64,000 nt of DNA, from assembly GCA_016748015.1 (NCBI GenBank), contig JAAOMT010000151.1, positions 62,001 through 126,000 of the forward strand. The letters are read 5' to 3'. The notes below the pieces were generated by a model. The model was not told where the DNA came from. It did no database searches and worked only from the letters and a program-made list of their open reading frames with translations. Below are positions 31,178 to 43,612 of this stretch, piece after piece; position 1 is the stretch's first letter, and each line of letters starts with the position of its first letter. The translations under genes and the position numbers were made by a program. The stretch is from Geosiphon pyriformis. Taxonomy: Eukaryota; Glomeromycota; Glomeromycetes; Archaeosporales; Geosiphonaceae.

Positions 31178-33235
31178 CTTAAAAATAGAATCTTCCTTGA
31201 CCCAGCTAAAGTTGAAAAAGTCCAGAACATTAGACAATTAATAAATGTTTCTAAACTATACTTTTTCCTTGATTTGGCTTTTTACTATTACAAATTTATT
31301 AAAGATTTCTCTAAAATCATCTTTTCTCTCAATTAGCTACTCAGAAAAAATGTCAATTATTACTAGGACACTCATTAACAAAAAGCTTTTGAAACTCTGA
31401 AGAAAAAACTTGTTATTAAACCAATTCTTAAACAACTTAATCTGAACCAATCTTTTATTTTGCACACTAATATATTTGGTTATAGACTTGGTACTGTTTT
31501 TTTACAAAAAGATGAAAATAGCAGAAAACATACTATAGCATATGCCAGTAGAACTCTTACACCAGCAGAAAAAAACTATTTAGTTATTGAACAAGAATAC
31601 TTAGCAGTAATTTGAACTACCAATTACTGAAATTAATATCTTCTTAATGTAAAATTTCTGGTAGTAATAAATCATCAAGTCTTGATTTGGCTGTGCAACA
31701 AAAAAAAGCTAAAACACAAACAAATAACTTGCTAAATACTCCATCTAGATAAATTCAACTATGACATTTAATACCACAAAAGAGCAAATCATTAAAATGC
31801 CAATGCTCTCTTTAGACTTACTATTCAATAATAATACAATCTTTTAACCAAACCAACTTAATTATTAATAATTTTCTTACAAACAAACATGATAATGAAC
31901 TTGAACAACTATTCTGTCTTAATGGAATTTTTGAATAAAAAACAATATCCACCAAAATACACTTAACAACAAAAAGAACATTTATACAAACAATTAAATT
32001 TCTATTTGATTTGCCAGAATCAACTATATAAAAAAAATAAAAAGATCCTAACTGTTTCCAAAAAGTTATTAGATTTGAAGAAAAAGAAATTGTGATCTAT
32101 AACATGCACACTGATCTATTAGCTGGACATTTTGGAAAAACAAAAACAATTTAGAAAACTTTAGCTTGTTATTATTAATCTATTTTAGGAAAAAACATTG
32201 CTAAGTATATCAAAATCTGTAACACTTGCCAAATCTAACCGAAAAAAAAATATCCATCTAATTTCTATTGGCCAACTATTTAACAGAATTGGTATAGATA
32301 TTGTTGAACTTTTAACAATAACTTTTAATGACAATAGATACATTATTATAGCTACCAATTATCTTACAAAGTGAATAGAAGCAAGAACCATTTCAGATCA
32401 AACAGCAGTCTTAATAACCAACTTTATTTATAAAGATATTATCTGTTGTTATGGCTGCTCCAAAAAACTTTTATCTGATAGAAAAAAAAGTTTTCTTAGT
32501 ACACTGGTTGAAGAATTTTGTAGAAAAATAAGAATATATCATAAACTTTTTTCTCTTTACCACTTCCAAACAAATGGCCTAGTGGAATGTTTTAATAGAA
32601 CACTATGTAAAACCTTAGCCAAAACCAGTAAAGAAACAAATTTATGGAACAAAATACTGCCTTCAGTTTTGTTTATTTATAGAACTGTAAATCATAACAT
32701 AACAAATTATAAATCTTTTTATCTATTGTATAAATGTATGGCAATACTACCAATAGAAACTGATATTGAAATAATACTCCTTGAAGAAATCACAATAGAA
32801 AATTACAAAGACATTTTGCAAAGAAGACTTAGTACTATTTTTGACTTCTTAGTAAAAGCACAAATAATTGTCTTTAAAAAAATAAAACAGTTTTAAGAAA
32901 AACTTAAGAAAAAAAAATCTATAAAACACTTTTCTTAAGTATTGGTAATTTAGTATTAGAATACCATTCAGACAAAGACAATGTCTATAATAATAAATTT
33001 TTTAGCCAGTAGAAAGAACTTTTTATAATCAACAAAGTTTTAAACAATAGTTTTTATATTTTACAAGATCAATTTAGAACAATTTTCAATAATTGGTCTG
33101 TTCATGATATATGACTCAAGAAATATCACAAACAATCTGATTGGTTGTTTATTATAGTAATATCAATCCAAATAATCAGCAAAAATCAAATATAAATAAA
33201 TATACTATTCTCAAAACAGAGGTATCTTTAATCAA
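31178..33235 (+). pseudogene. Pol remnant of E3 (RT end, RNase H, integrase)
   Basis: Translation shows SDPAKVEKVQNIRQ-like RT end at 31195-31345, an RNase H with HTNIFGYRLGTV near 31460 (catalytic Asp changed to Asn), a zinc-binding HHCC region near 32105-32230 in which the second Cys pair is partly deleted, integrase GIDIVELL near 32290, LLSDRKKSF near 32470 and LVECFNRTL near 32580. Stops interrupt at short intervals, and a deletion of about 12 bp near 32232 removes the RRGKP segment present in E1 and E2. It is clearly non-functional. Confidence 0.85.
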
Positions 33236-33237
33236 CA

Positions 33238-33891
33238 TAAACAATTATTTTCTGGAATATAACATTCAAAATGCCTTTTATATTCTCTATAAGTATTGAA
33301 TCAAAAACTATCCAAATGCTATTCTGACTATTAGAAAACAGACCATCATAACTGATAATAATAGAATACATACTGTTATTAGACCCAAGAAAATTACTAC
33401 CAGAAAAAAAAATTGGTAGCAAAATAAATAAATATCTGTTAGAAAGTATAACAGCAGCTATATTTTCATCTTTTAGCACAATTGGAAAAATATTTCAAGG
33501 AATCTTGTTTATAAACAAAAACTTGTCATATGGAAGACAATTAAAACTCTATAATCACCTTGGTAAAATCATAGAAGACATAAAATTAATAAAGAAGACA
33601 ACTTCAAAAATACAGACAGAAATTTTGAGTATTATATGATTAGATGTCTTAAGAGTTTTAACTATTGCTAAAAAAGCCAAAACTTTTATACAAAGATTTA
33701 ATCTCTTGGATATAAAACTCATTTTGTTTCAAATATTATATATCTTATCTATTAAAGATTTCAATAAATTAATTAGCTTTGAGTTAGACAAAACTTTTCA
33801 AATAAATTATCCCATAAATAGCTTGATTTTGCCAAAGTTCAATCTCTTTGGAGAGAATGATATTATGATTGAAACCTACACTTTTTATTAA
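33238..33891 (+). pseudogene. Third ORF remnant of E3
   Basis: The start codon of the family-G third ORF has become ATA (in ATCAACATAAACAATTAT), and the remainder is readable with stops and a small deletion near 33410. The end FGENDIMIETYTFY matches E1 and E2. Presence of the ORF in this third copy, at the same place, supports it as a stable component of the family. Confidence 0.7.
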
Positions 33892-34562
33892 TTATTACAT
33901 GTATTAGCCACTAATATTATATAATTAGCCACCTTATTTTTAGATAGTGATCATTAATTTAATCAATAATCTGACTGTTAACCTGATTATTAACCTGATT
34001 ATTAACTTGATTATTAACCACTTTTAATAGCTATATAAGCAATGAGTCTCTTAGCTATAAAAAAATATGATCAAAGTAATAAAATAAAATCTATTATTAA
34101 TTACTTCTTTTTATATTGTTTATTCCTTTTTTTTACCTTTAAATATCTGAACATTTTAAGATAAAAAATTACTTGTTAGCATTTACATATCTTATTTTTT
34201 CTTTTTTTTTGATTTGTATTGTTAGAATTAGTCTGAAAAGTAATTACATGCTCTTGTGATTTATTTGAATAAAGAAACAATTGAAAAGCACAACAATATC
34301 TGTTATTAATTCTAAGAATTACTGAGTTAAAACATAGAATAATAGCAGTAATATTATCTTGTTGACAATCACAGACTATTTCTCTATCTTCAAATTTTCA
34401 GAAAAAATTTGTGACTGTGTTTTTTATAAAACTAATCATATATATTGAATCCTTACTTATTTAATTTACTCTCTTATTGTAATTTTCTCTTTAATTATTT
34501 CTATTATTTTACAATCCTGTTTTTTTTTGCTATTTATTAGCTTGTTATTTCAATCTGTAACA
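33861..34562 (+). repeat. LTR of E3
   Basis: It starts TATTATGATTGAAACC, a two-substitution variant of TGTTATGG, and ends CAATCTGTAACA. Five 12-bp units lie at 33955-34014 and TATATAAG at 34032-34039. Confidence 0.88.
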
Positions 34563-34823
34563 CTAAGAATTCTAATATGAAACATAGAATTATATCAATG
34601 TGTTATTATTTGTTAATAGTATGAATTATTTCTTTATCTTCAGATTCTTTGGTTATTTTTTAAAAAAATTAACAATTAAGATATTTTATAAAATTAATCT
34701 TGTATATTGAATTTATACTTATTCAATTTGCTTCTTGAAATTAAATTTTTCTTTAATCTATTCTACTACTATACAATTTTATTCTCTTTTGCTATCTATT
34801 AGCTTATTATTCTAATCTATAAC
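34563..34823 (+). repeat. Second, partial family-G LTR directly after the E3 LTR
   Basis: CTAAGAATTCTAATATGAAACATAG restarts the LTR sequence at its middle, and it runs to the LTR end CTATAACA at about 34823. It repeats the last 260 bp of the preceding LTR in direct orientation. It may be the scar of a second insertion or of unequal LTR recombination. Confidence 0.75.
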
Positions 34824-35470
34824 AATATAAACATTATTAGTATATAACAAAATAAACAACAAAATAAAAATTACAAATAACATCTAATTAATTGTTTAAT
34901 AATTGTTTTAAATATTAAAAAACAAAAATTTAAACATAAAAATAATAGTTAACTATTAAAAAATTTATTATAAGAATACTTAAAAAAAAAAAACTAAAAT
35001 AGTTCTATATAATAAATTTTAAACACAAATAGATAACTATGTAAAAAAAATTATCAAAAAAGTAAAAAAACTTTCAAAAATTTATTAACAATTTTTTAAT
35101 CTAAAAAACCAATAAAAATCAAAAAAATTGGAAAAAACAATTTTCAATAATATATTACTACTATTATTATATAAAATGACAATTAAATATTTAAATATTG
35201 TATATTAATAAATTCAAAAAAATATTCAACAAAAAAATAATATAACAAGTATAATATTTTATTAAAAAAAAACAATTTAATAATATATTTAAAAATAATA
35301 TACTAATTATATATAATTTTTTATAAAATATTACTATATTTAGTTATAAAAAATATTAATAACAAATCAACTAAAAAAAATAATCAATTTACAGTTTAAA
35401 AAACTAAAAACTAATATTTTTAAAGCTATAAAAAAAAAGTATTCAAACTTATTCAAGAAAAAAATTTGAA
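34824..35470 (+). repeat. Left arm of AT-rich inverted repeat
   Basis: Positions 35368-35400 read as the reverse complement of 60394-60426 with one mismatch in 33 bp, and 34930-34973 as that of 60811-60854 with about six mismatches in 44. The spacing between these two landmarks is almost equal in both arms, so the match is collinear and not a chance of base composition. The arm ends exactly at the LTR fragment at 34823. Confidence 0.8.
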
Positions 35471-36332
35471 AATTTTTGTTAGAATTCAATATAAAAAGAA
35501 AAAAATAATATTATTTATAAAAAAAATATAAAAAATATAAAGAATATAAAAAAATATAAAATAAATAATCAATAGCAAAATATAAAATTATTAAAGCATA
35601 TAAATCAAAAATTTTAAGAATATTAATAGAAATTTTAAAAATTTTAAAAATGTTAAGAATTTTAGCAATAACTTAAAAAAATTGTAAAAATTTCCAAAAT
35701 TTTATATTATAAAAATTTATGTATATATAGCAGAATCAATAAAAATAGAAAAAACAAACAAATTAATTAAACAAGTTCAATTAAAAACCAGTTTAATTTT
35801 ATTTTATAAAAATAACTTTTATAATTAAAATATTTATAATTATTTATTTATTATTTTTATGAATTTTTATTTATTTTATTAAAATTTAATTACTTATTTA
35901 TTAATGTTGATAATATTAATCAAATATTACTAAAAACATTAAAACAATAATTTTTAATTATAATTATTAATAAAATACTAATTTATATTATATTTTATTT
36001 TTTTATTTTTATTTTATTGTATTTATTAATTAATTAAAAAATATTAAAATTACAATATTAAAAATTATTTAATAAAAAACATTAAGATAAATTATAGTTA
36101 AAAAAACTAAAATTAGTTATTAAAAAAATAAAAAACATTAAAATAAATTAGTTATTATGTTAAAAAAATTAAATATTAAGTATTGTCAATTATTATATTA
36201 AATTTCTATTTATTATACAAAAAATTTTATCACCAAATTTTTAAATTAACAAATTAATAAATTTAAGCATTAAATTACAAAAATTTCAAATATTCAAGAA
36301 ATTTCTACTTATAATATTATATTTAAATTATC
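34824..36332. other. AT-rich stretch without genes; contains left arm of an inverted repeat
   Basis: About 1.5 kb of nearly pure A and T with no coding frame and no recognisable element. Its first 650 bp (34824 to about 35470) match, in inverted orientation, the sequence downstream of LINE P at about 60310-60965. Its right end meets the A-run tail of LINE M (T-run at 36333-36344). Confidence 0.8.
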
Positions 36333-36468
36333 ATTTTTTTTTTTATTAACATTTAATGAGCAAAGTCCAAACACTGTCTAGTGTAATACATCATACAAAT
36401 GATCTAAACTAAGTGTGAATCATGCTTTATCTACACGTGACCAGCCACTCGGACCAATCAGGACAATA

Positions 36469-39400
36469 CTAAGCACCTATATGAACAGAAACCTCACCCC
36501 TTGTGCCTGAAAAAAACAAACAAGACTTATGGAATCCAAAACCAACATCAATCGCCTCAACAACACCCAGCAGCCAAGTTACACCAGATGACAGCCCTAA
36601 AGAAAGCCCAAAAATTGAGACAGGAACTGACCCATCACACAGAATAAGCCCATTCTTTTCCATAAAAGCATGGTGCTTGGCACGAACCAACCAAATGTCT
36701 TCCCAAAAAGCCAAGCTAAATCCACACACAAAGACCACAATGTTCTGACCTGCTATCCTGGAATCTTTAAAGACAGAAACAGACTCACAAAACCAATTCT
36801 TGAAAACAAAACCTTTGCATAGAGTGGTATTAACTGAAATGTTAAATATACAAGTAGACATCAGCTGCGAGACACCTGAGGAAGAATGATCCAAATCAGA
36901 GCACACACTCCAAACTGCCGCATGAGCGTCCAACAACTGAGCATGACCATTGGCATCAAATGAACAAGAAAACACATGGTCTGAGACCTCGACATCACCA
37001 CAAAACAAATACACCACACTGGGGTAGTGCTTATCATAAAGCCACTTATGCATGGTGACAGGGAGCTGATGGTGCAATGCCTTTATAAAATAAGTCTGGA
37101 AACCAGCAGCCATGTGAGAATCCGGATGCCAAACTAGCGACAACTTAAACCAATCAATATCTGTATGTAGACTATCTGCCACTACCTTCATACCACAACT
37201 GATTTCCCAATGTGCACGATGAACTGACCAAAAAATATCCTGAACAAAATGTCTAGAATTACCAGAAATGGCTGCTCCTCCACCTCTAAGATAGCATTCA
37301 TCGACAGAATAGGACAGATGCCAACCAGAAAGAGCTGCAGCCCTGGCCAACTTATCAGCTCATTCGTTGCCTAAAACCCCTGAGTGTTCTTTTACCTTAC
37401 ACCAATTAACTTTTAAATTCTTACGACGAATGACATTAACAATATGGCGGCGTTCAATCCAACACCAATTCCTAAAATCTGGGCAAACCAATTCCATTTC
37501 CAACTTACAAGCATTCAAAGCAGCCTGACTGTCCGAGAACAAGTTGACCAAGTGAGAAGAAGGGATGCACTTGAGCGCCAAAGCAATAGCCTGCAGTTCC
37601 GTCAAGATAGAAGACATCAACTCAGACACCCCCACACCCAAACCCATACCAATGTCCTCAAAGAAAACAGCAGCCCCAGCTTTCATATCAACAGTTCCTA
37701 AATCACTTAGAGATCTATCTGTGTAAACAGAAAAATGACCAACATTAGAATTGAATAAACTGGCACCAATGATGCCAAATTCATGAGACCGAAGAACATC
37801 CGAAGAGTCACGATCAGCCAAAAGCATGGAGCAGATAGGAAGAGAAAACACACCACCAAGAAAATGAACCGAAAGCTCAAACCAAACAGGAACCAGACCA
37901 TGTGGGTTTAACCATTTTTACTATTTGAAGGTCTTCTACTCGAAAACAGCCCCATTTCAGTCTCGTAACTGGTCTACAAAAGCAATCCCATAATGCCAAA
38001 GTGAAGAGACACTCTTGACATAATTTGATTTACTAAGAACAAGAGACATAGGGGTTCCACCCTGACAATGAAAAGCACTAGTCAGAGAGCCACCCAATGA
38101 CAAATCACATCCAGAGAAAATATGCACCACACCCACCAGAAAGTTGTTTAGGAGATTGACCTTGACACAAACTGGACACTGCAAAGGATGTAGCGGGCAC
38201 CAGCAGAGGACCTGCAGATCATGTGACTGGTGAGAAAATAGATGCCCCAAAATTTCAACAGAGTTCGCAAAAAAATGACTGAAGCCAACTTGCTCTCAGC
38301 TTGAACTTGCTCAAAAGTCTTCAGACCATACAGAGAGGAATGATGAATCGCATCATTGGGGAAATCACATGACAAACCAGACTTAGATCTCAAGCCCTTA
38401 CAGATCATAGTGTCCCACTTTCCACAAGCACTAATAGGAACATAACTGAACTGTATTCTATATCCAATGATAGGAAAGAGGACTGCTGAAACCAAATATG
38501 AAAACTGCTTATCAGATACTGCCTTTTTCAGAACTAAATTAGAAAAAAACCAGACATCAGAATGCACTTTAGCCAAGCTAGGCTTTGAAAGACCCTCAGT
38601 TGACAAATAAATCCCCAAATAGCAATGTAATTTCCTCTTCTTGGCAATAGAAATAGGTGACCTGCTGATCAGCAAAGAGGAAGCCGAACCATTACAATTG
38701 ATGGGAATGGCAACAGTCTTATCATTATTAATTGAAATGTCATTGATATTGAAAAATTCACTAGCAATGTTGAGAATGTGCTGTGTGGCACTTTGACTGC
38801 TGCCAATCCATATAATATCATCAATAAAAGCACCTACTGTGAAAAATGAGGATACACCAGCCCAAGACTCAGCATGACCACATCCAGAAATAAAATGAGA
38901 ATTCAATCTATAACCACACCTATCTGCCTGTCTCTTAACTTCACACAAAAGGGGATCATAAAATATGCACCAGAGGAGCGGTAAGAACACCTCCCTCTGG
39001 TCCAAGCCATCATGTACCTCATACTTATCCGTCAAACCAAAATCCATCATAACTCTGTTAATGCGACCATTGTGGATGCCACCAAAAAACCTAATGAACC
39101 TGCAATACATCTTTATCCTAACCAAACTGTCCCAAAGGTGTTCCCACCCAACAGAATCATAAGCCTTCCGCATGTCTTGCAAGACCAACCAGAGCTCACG
39201 ATTCTTCTCCAAAGCATCCTCAATAACTGAACCAATGGCAAAAATAAGAGACTGTGTTGTCGTACCCTTTAAAACTGAAAAATTGTCTCCACGCAGAATG
39301 TCAAAAGTACTACAAGCCAACGAGATCCTATCTGAAAAAATCTTGAAAAGAATCTTGCGGACAGTCTCAATCAAGACAATAGGTCGGGTGTTTGTAAGAA

Positions 39401-41158
39401 CTCCTTCCCACTTATATGGCTTAAGGATCATTGAGACCCAGGCTTCTTTCCAAGCACTAGGTATTGACTTACGAATCAAACAAGAATTTAAAAGTACCAA
39501 AAGCATGTCCAAATTGATCTGTCACAGTGTTTCCAGAGCTCATTCAAGATCCCAGAGAGACCAGCAGCCTTGCTCTCAGGCAGACCAGAAACCACACTAA
39601 ACAACTCATTGAAACCAACAGGACTCATTACACCAGAAAATATACCATCGAAAACATACTCCAAAGACATGTACTAACGAGACCAAATATCAGAGATATC
39701 TGGCACCACCTTGCACTTCCTAGTCCAGCCTTTCATAATCCCATCCACTCTAGCCTTGACCAAGCTGGGCTCCAAAATTAACTTGTTACCCACAACCAGA
39801 TGATTCAGTACCACTTTGTGAAAAGAATGCTCCAAAACACTCCTAATAGTGTGACTTTTGTCCGATTCAAAACTTTCCATCCTTCTATCAATAGCTGCCC
39901 TGATACAGAATTCTTCAGTGCGTTTGGATTCCAGCAACTTAGCAAAGCGGTAAGATTTCCTCGCCTTAGCCAGAGCCGAGTGGATTCTGTCAAAACTGGA
40001 ACTTGAAAGAAATAAAGACTTCACCACTGAAGCACCATTGACATTGAGCTTCTCTCACATATTCAATAACGACGCAAATTCCACACTAGACAACAAACGA
40101 AACGCCTTAACCAGCTTGGATACCAGCAACTCAAGCTTGTGAAACCTAAAAGAACTCTTGGTAAAAACCTCATTATAACCCTTAAACTATTTCTTTTTGA
40201 ATGTTCCAACTGCTGAGAAAACCATTACTTTGTGTACAATATCTCACATAGCATCCAAATCTGAAGATTCTGCAGAAGCAGCAAAATCACTCGAGAACAT
40301 TAGGCTATTGGCCAATGTAGCATTCTTAAAATTGTTCCACTCTTTCTCGCCAGCATTTCCGAAATTAAACTTCCAACGATCTTTATTAGCCTGCTTGCGC
40401 ATCGAATTCAGCCGAGAGTCAAGCAAGCCACCCAAGCCCACAGAAACAGAAACAGCCTTATGATCAGTATCAAAAAAGTCCTCGACACCAGTTATACCAT
40501 GATCCACCACAGCATTGATCAAGCTCGAAGAGACGAACATATAGTCAATGGTCTTAACAACACCATGAGAGTTACCCCATGTCGGCATCTTTGCAAGTGC
40601 ACTTCTACCCAAGACATTAACCAGATCCAGATCAAAGCACTTTTTAAAACTGGCACTCTTACGAATGCTATCCTCATTGAAGACCACAAAAAATGATTCA
40701 TTTACTGCCTTAGCAATCAAAGAATTGATGTTGCCAGCCTGTGAGAATTGGACACTTGAAGAGACATCAGCATAGAGACCCAAAACAGAAACCGAAAGTT
40801 TATTTTTGAAAAGAAGCCTGACAGAGAGGAGCCGACCGGGCACCTCAGAAACCTTGAAAATGTGCCTTGCCAAAGAATTGTTCATGACAATTGCCACATC
40901 AGAACCAAGATAACCAAAATCCAAACCAGAAGTGAAGACCCGAACACCATCGAATTTGTTAGTAATCCAAGGCCGAATCTTATCTTTCAACTTTGTTTCA
41001 GTAATAATCGAAACTAAATTGTTCAAATCTCTGTGCCAATGTATAATGTCCTTTTGCTTCACTGAATTGTTCATTCCCCTAACATTACACGTGGCTATTT
41101 TCCATACTAAATCATTTATTGAGGTACAAAAGAAACCGCAGAATCTGAGCCAGCACAC
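36469..41158 (-). pseudogene. ORF2 of LINE M (endonuclease, RT, RNase H, C-terminal Cys domain)
   Basis: Read from about 41110 down. Endonuclease: WKIATCNVRGMNN, ITETKLKD, then FVVFNEDSIRKS where LINE P has VVLNGDFNE, so the GDFN catalytic block is damaged, and DTDHKAVSVSV. RT: SKAAGLSGILNELWK (near 39560), SAWKEAWVSMILKPYKWEG, LVLQDMRKAYDSVGW and the catalytic FIDDIIWIG, intact. RNase H: VYTDRSLSD (Gly to Arg), TELQAIALAL, FSDSQAALNAC, VKEHSGVLGNE. End: a Cys/His motif YLFCGDVEVSDHVFSC. Defects seen: TGA at 40244 (Trp in context), frameshift near 39500, frameshift near 38190 and TGA at 37360. The start is uncertain; no ATG fits the first residues. Confidence 0.88.
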
Positions 41159-42958
41159 ATCTGATCTAACTTCTCCAATACCGAACTAACCGAAGCTTCG
41201 AGAGCCACCATCTTTGACTCCAAGCAGCCCACTTTCGAAGTCAGAATTTTTGAACTACTTGAACCCAACCTTGAGACACCAGAGGAAATTGAAGAAGGAG
41301 GATTAACCATGAAATCAGGTTCATCCAAAACCATATCCGGACCAAAGTTTGTATCAACTGAACCAGGAGCAACCAAGAACTGAGAAGAGAAGGTAAGAGC
41401 CAAGGGCACCAGACTCAAACTGTCAAGTTTGCCAACAATACCGGACACCTTATCTGTGAGAAGTTCCAAAGAACACTCCAGAGAAGCGAGATAAGTTTCC
41501 AAAATCGAACTAACAGGACCTGCAAGAGACGAGTTACCAACCAAATCTGAGGCGCCAGGAAAAGAGCCAAAACCAGGACCAGAACCAAAGTGAGGACCAT
41601 TAGATAAAGACGCTAGAGAGACAACCTGGGCCCATGATTTGCCACTGAATGCAGCTGGTCTGGAAATAGGCACATTCTTTTTTGCATATAGCTTGGCCAA
41701 CTGAAGGTGGTTCTCATCAGAGACAATCTTTTTAAATGACTTGGAAAGTTTAGGAGAATGTGAGACTTCAGCATCACACTCCAGAACTGAATGACCAAGT
41801 TTCCCACACCGTTCACACCGAACCAGGTCCAATCTAGCCCAAGAAAGTTTCACCCCACCAAAAACAGGCTCCGTATGAAATGCAGACTCTAAATTCTCAT
41901 CATTCTCAAAACAAATCACAGCACAACAAATCCTATTGCCAGTGTCTAAAAAATGATTTATGATACAAGTTTTCCCACCAACCCCCACCAAAAAATCACC
42001 CAGATCATGAGCCATTGTTCTCACTGGCAAAGTAAACAAAAGCACCCTATACCAATCTCTAGACGCCCACGTCTCACGATCCTGCACAGCCTTGGCCATG
42101 CGCACTGAATTTTTCCCAATTAAGAATGACCACTTAGCTGCCAACTGATCTGCCTGACTTGATTCGGCAAACTCCACCACAGCCTTCTGCTACAGCCCAA
42201 TAAGTTGCAATCGGATTGACACCACTTGACCAAATTCAGACACTGCAGTGACAATCATCTCTTTTGGCATATTCATGGGAATTTTCTTGATGACTACGGC
42301 CCGATCTGAACAAACTCCTTGTCTCTTAAGATTGCTGTTTACCATGATGTCATTTTCTCTGACCAATGAAGCAGTCTTTTCCATGCTTTCTGACAAAGTG
42401 AACATTGATCTGATGATCCCTTCAAATTTTGAGGGGGTAATGGCCCCCCCAAAACCATTGATTCGTAAAAACAATTTCTTTATGGCCTGAGTTTTAGATG
42501 TTACCGATTTTTTTTCCACAGCCGAAAGATTGATGTCCAAAACAAAAGATTTTTTTACAGCCACTTCCACCTGAGTTTTAATGATTTTGGGATCAATTCA
42601 TATCTTATCCAAAGAAAAAGACTTATGGAGGGGAAAGAAAAACCTCCTCTTCCTCCTCTATGTCAAAATTAATAGAGCCGAGGGGGGAGCCAACAATCAC
42701 ATTATTATTGAAACACTTGGCTTGGGGTGTATTCATCTTGGAATCAGATATTTCTTCACCTTCAGAAGCCTCCCCATCAGTATCCATGCTATTAAACTGC
42801 CCGACCACTTGACCAGATTCACTACCTTTGAAAGCCACACCATTACTTAATAGCTTAGCACCACCAGAAGGTTTTTTGACCTTATGATTTGAACCACTAC
42901 TAACTGAACCAAAAGTTGGAACTCTGGACGACCTTCTTTTAGCACCAGTACCACTCAT
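41116..42958 (-). pseudogene. ORF1 of LINE M (RRM-like and CCHC RNA-binding protein)
   Basis: From ATG 42958 (MSGTGAKRRSSRVPTFGS) the protein has a basic, then acidic N-terminus (DIEEEEEVFL), a one-base frame change near 42628 and a TGA near 42598. A central domain follows (LRINGFGGAITPSKFEGIIR, then VVIKKIPMNMPKEMIV and VSIRLQLIGL, RRM-like), a TAG at 42190 where LINE P has Trp, a domain with SFLIGKNSVRMAK, a CCHC knuckle CERCGKLGHSVLEC near 41810, and a Ser/Gly/Pro-rich tail with a coiled end. Sense sequence continues upstream of 42958 (TNPFVVNLAAP), so the original start may have been earlier. It would bind the LINE RNA. Confidence 0.88.
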
Positions 42959-43612
42959 GGGAGCAGCCAGGTTAACAACAAAAGGATTTGTTTCTTGTAA
43001 AGTGATGGAAAACAGTATGAAATAGCAGAAAAAAACTTCTTTCGAAATACGCTTTTTTAAGGATTTTTAGAAAGTAAAAGAGAAAGAAGTTTTTTTTATT
43101 ATTTAAAAAAAAAATATTTTTATCATTTTTATCAAAAATTCAATATTTAAACATATTAAACATAATTATTTTATTTTATTTATATGGTTTATAATTATTT
43201 AACAATTCAAAAATTATTTGTTGTTTTTAAATATATTTTTTTTATAGATAAAAATATAATTGCAAATATAAAAGAGTTGCTTAATATTTAAAACTATAAA
43301 AACAATATAATATTTTTAATTATAAATGTAGAAATTATTAAAAAAAATTAATTAATAATATAATATAATTTTTAATAATTAAATCTAAATATATTTACAA
43401 ATTTTAAATTAAATTTAAACTAAACTTATTATTTAGATTTAAGTTAATAATTTTAAGTTTAATTTAAGTTTAAGTTCAAAATTTAGCCAAAATTATTATT
43501 TAAATTTGGTTTAATTTAATAGTTTAATTAAATTTAGACTAAATTAAACTAAAGAAGTTTTAGCTTTCCTTTTTTTTCCTTTCCATTTATTTTATTAGTT
43601 ATTTTTTCAAAC
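42959..43612. other. AT-rich spacer between head-to-head LINEs
   Basis: The first about 120 bp are the 5' leader of LINE M. The rest (about 43080-43590) is AT-rich with short TTTAATT-type repeats and no coding frame. It separates the two LINE start points by 655 bp. I see no clear promoter motif. Confidence 0.6.

Larger units (their letters stand above)
31178..34562 (+). mobile_element. E3: 5'-truncated, strongly decayed family-G element
   Basis: Homology to E1 and E2 starts abruptly near 31178, at the end of the RT domain (AGAATCTTCCTTGACCCAGC), and continues through RNase H, integrase, third ORF and one LTR. Gag, protease and most of RT are missing and no 5' LTR precedes it. The copy is dense in TAA, TAG and TGA where E1 or E2 have Gln or Trp, and has lost many C and G relative to E2. 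The left boundary coincides with no LTR, so the truncation is by deletion or recombination. Confidence 0.88.
36333..42958 (-). mobile_element. LINE M: nearly full-length non-LTR retrotransposon
   Basis: ORF1 (42958-41116) and ORF2 (about 41158-36469) follow each other on the minus strand, overlapping by about 40 bp in different frames, then a short 3' region and a run of A (T36333-36344). Domains: ORF1 with RRM-like and CCHC parts; ORF2 with AP-type endonuclease, RT, RNase H and a C-terminal Cys domain. The sequence is clearly richer in G and C, and in CpG, than the other elements, and has relatively few stops, so it is the youngest LINE here. It lies head to head with LINE P. Confidence 0.9.

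Noticed and set aside
31178-34562. Classical RIP as the cause of decay in E3
   Set aside because: By eye, C-to-T changes against E2 occur before A, G and T, without the strict CpA preference; a count is needed.
34824-36332. Mitochondrial or organelle insertion because of extreme AT content
   Set aside because: No mitochondrial gene, tRNA or rRNA sequence is recognisable, and the sequence recurs in inverted form at 60310-60965 as a nuclear repeat.
36503-36748. Plus-strand open frames across LINE M
   Set aside because: They lie opposite the well-supported minus-strand ORF2 and show no domain of their own.
42959-43612. Bidirectional promoter for a divergent gene pair
   Set aside because: Both flanking units are LINEs of different subfamilies, and the spacer shows no promoter motif I can defend.
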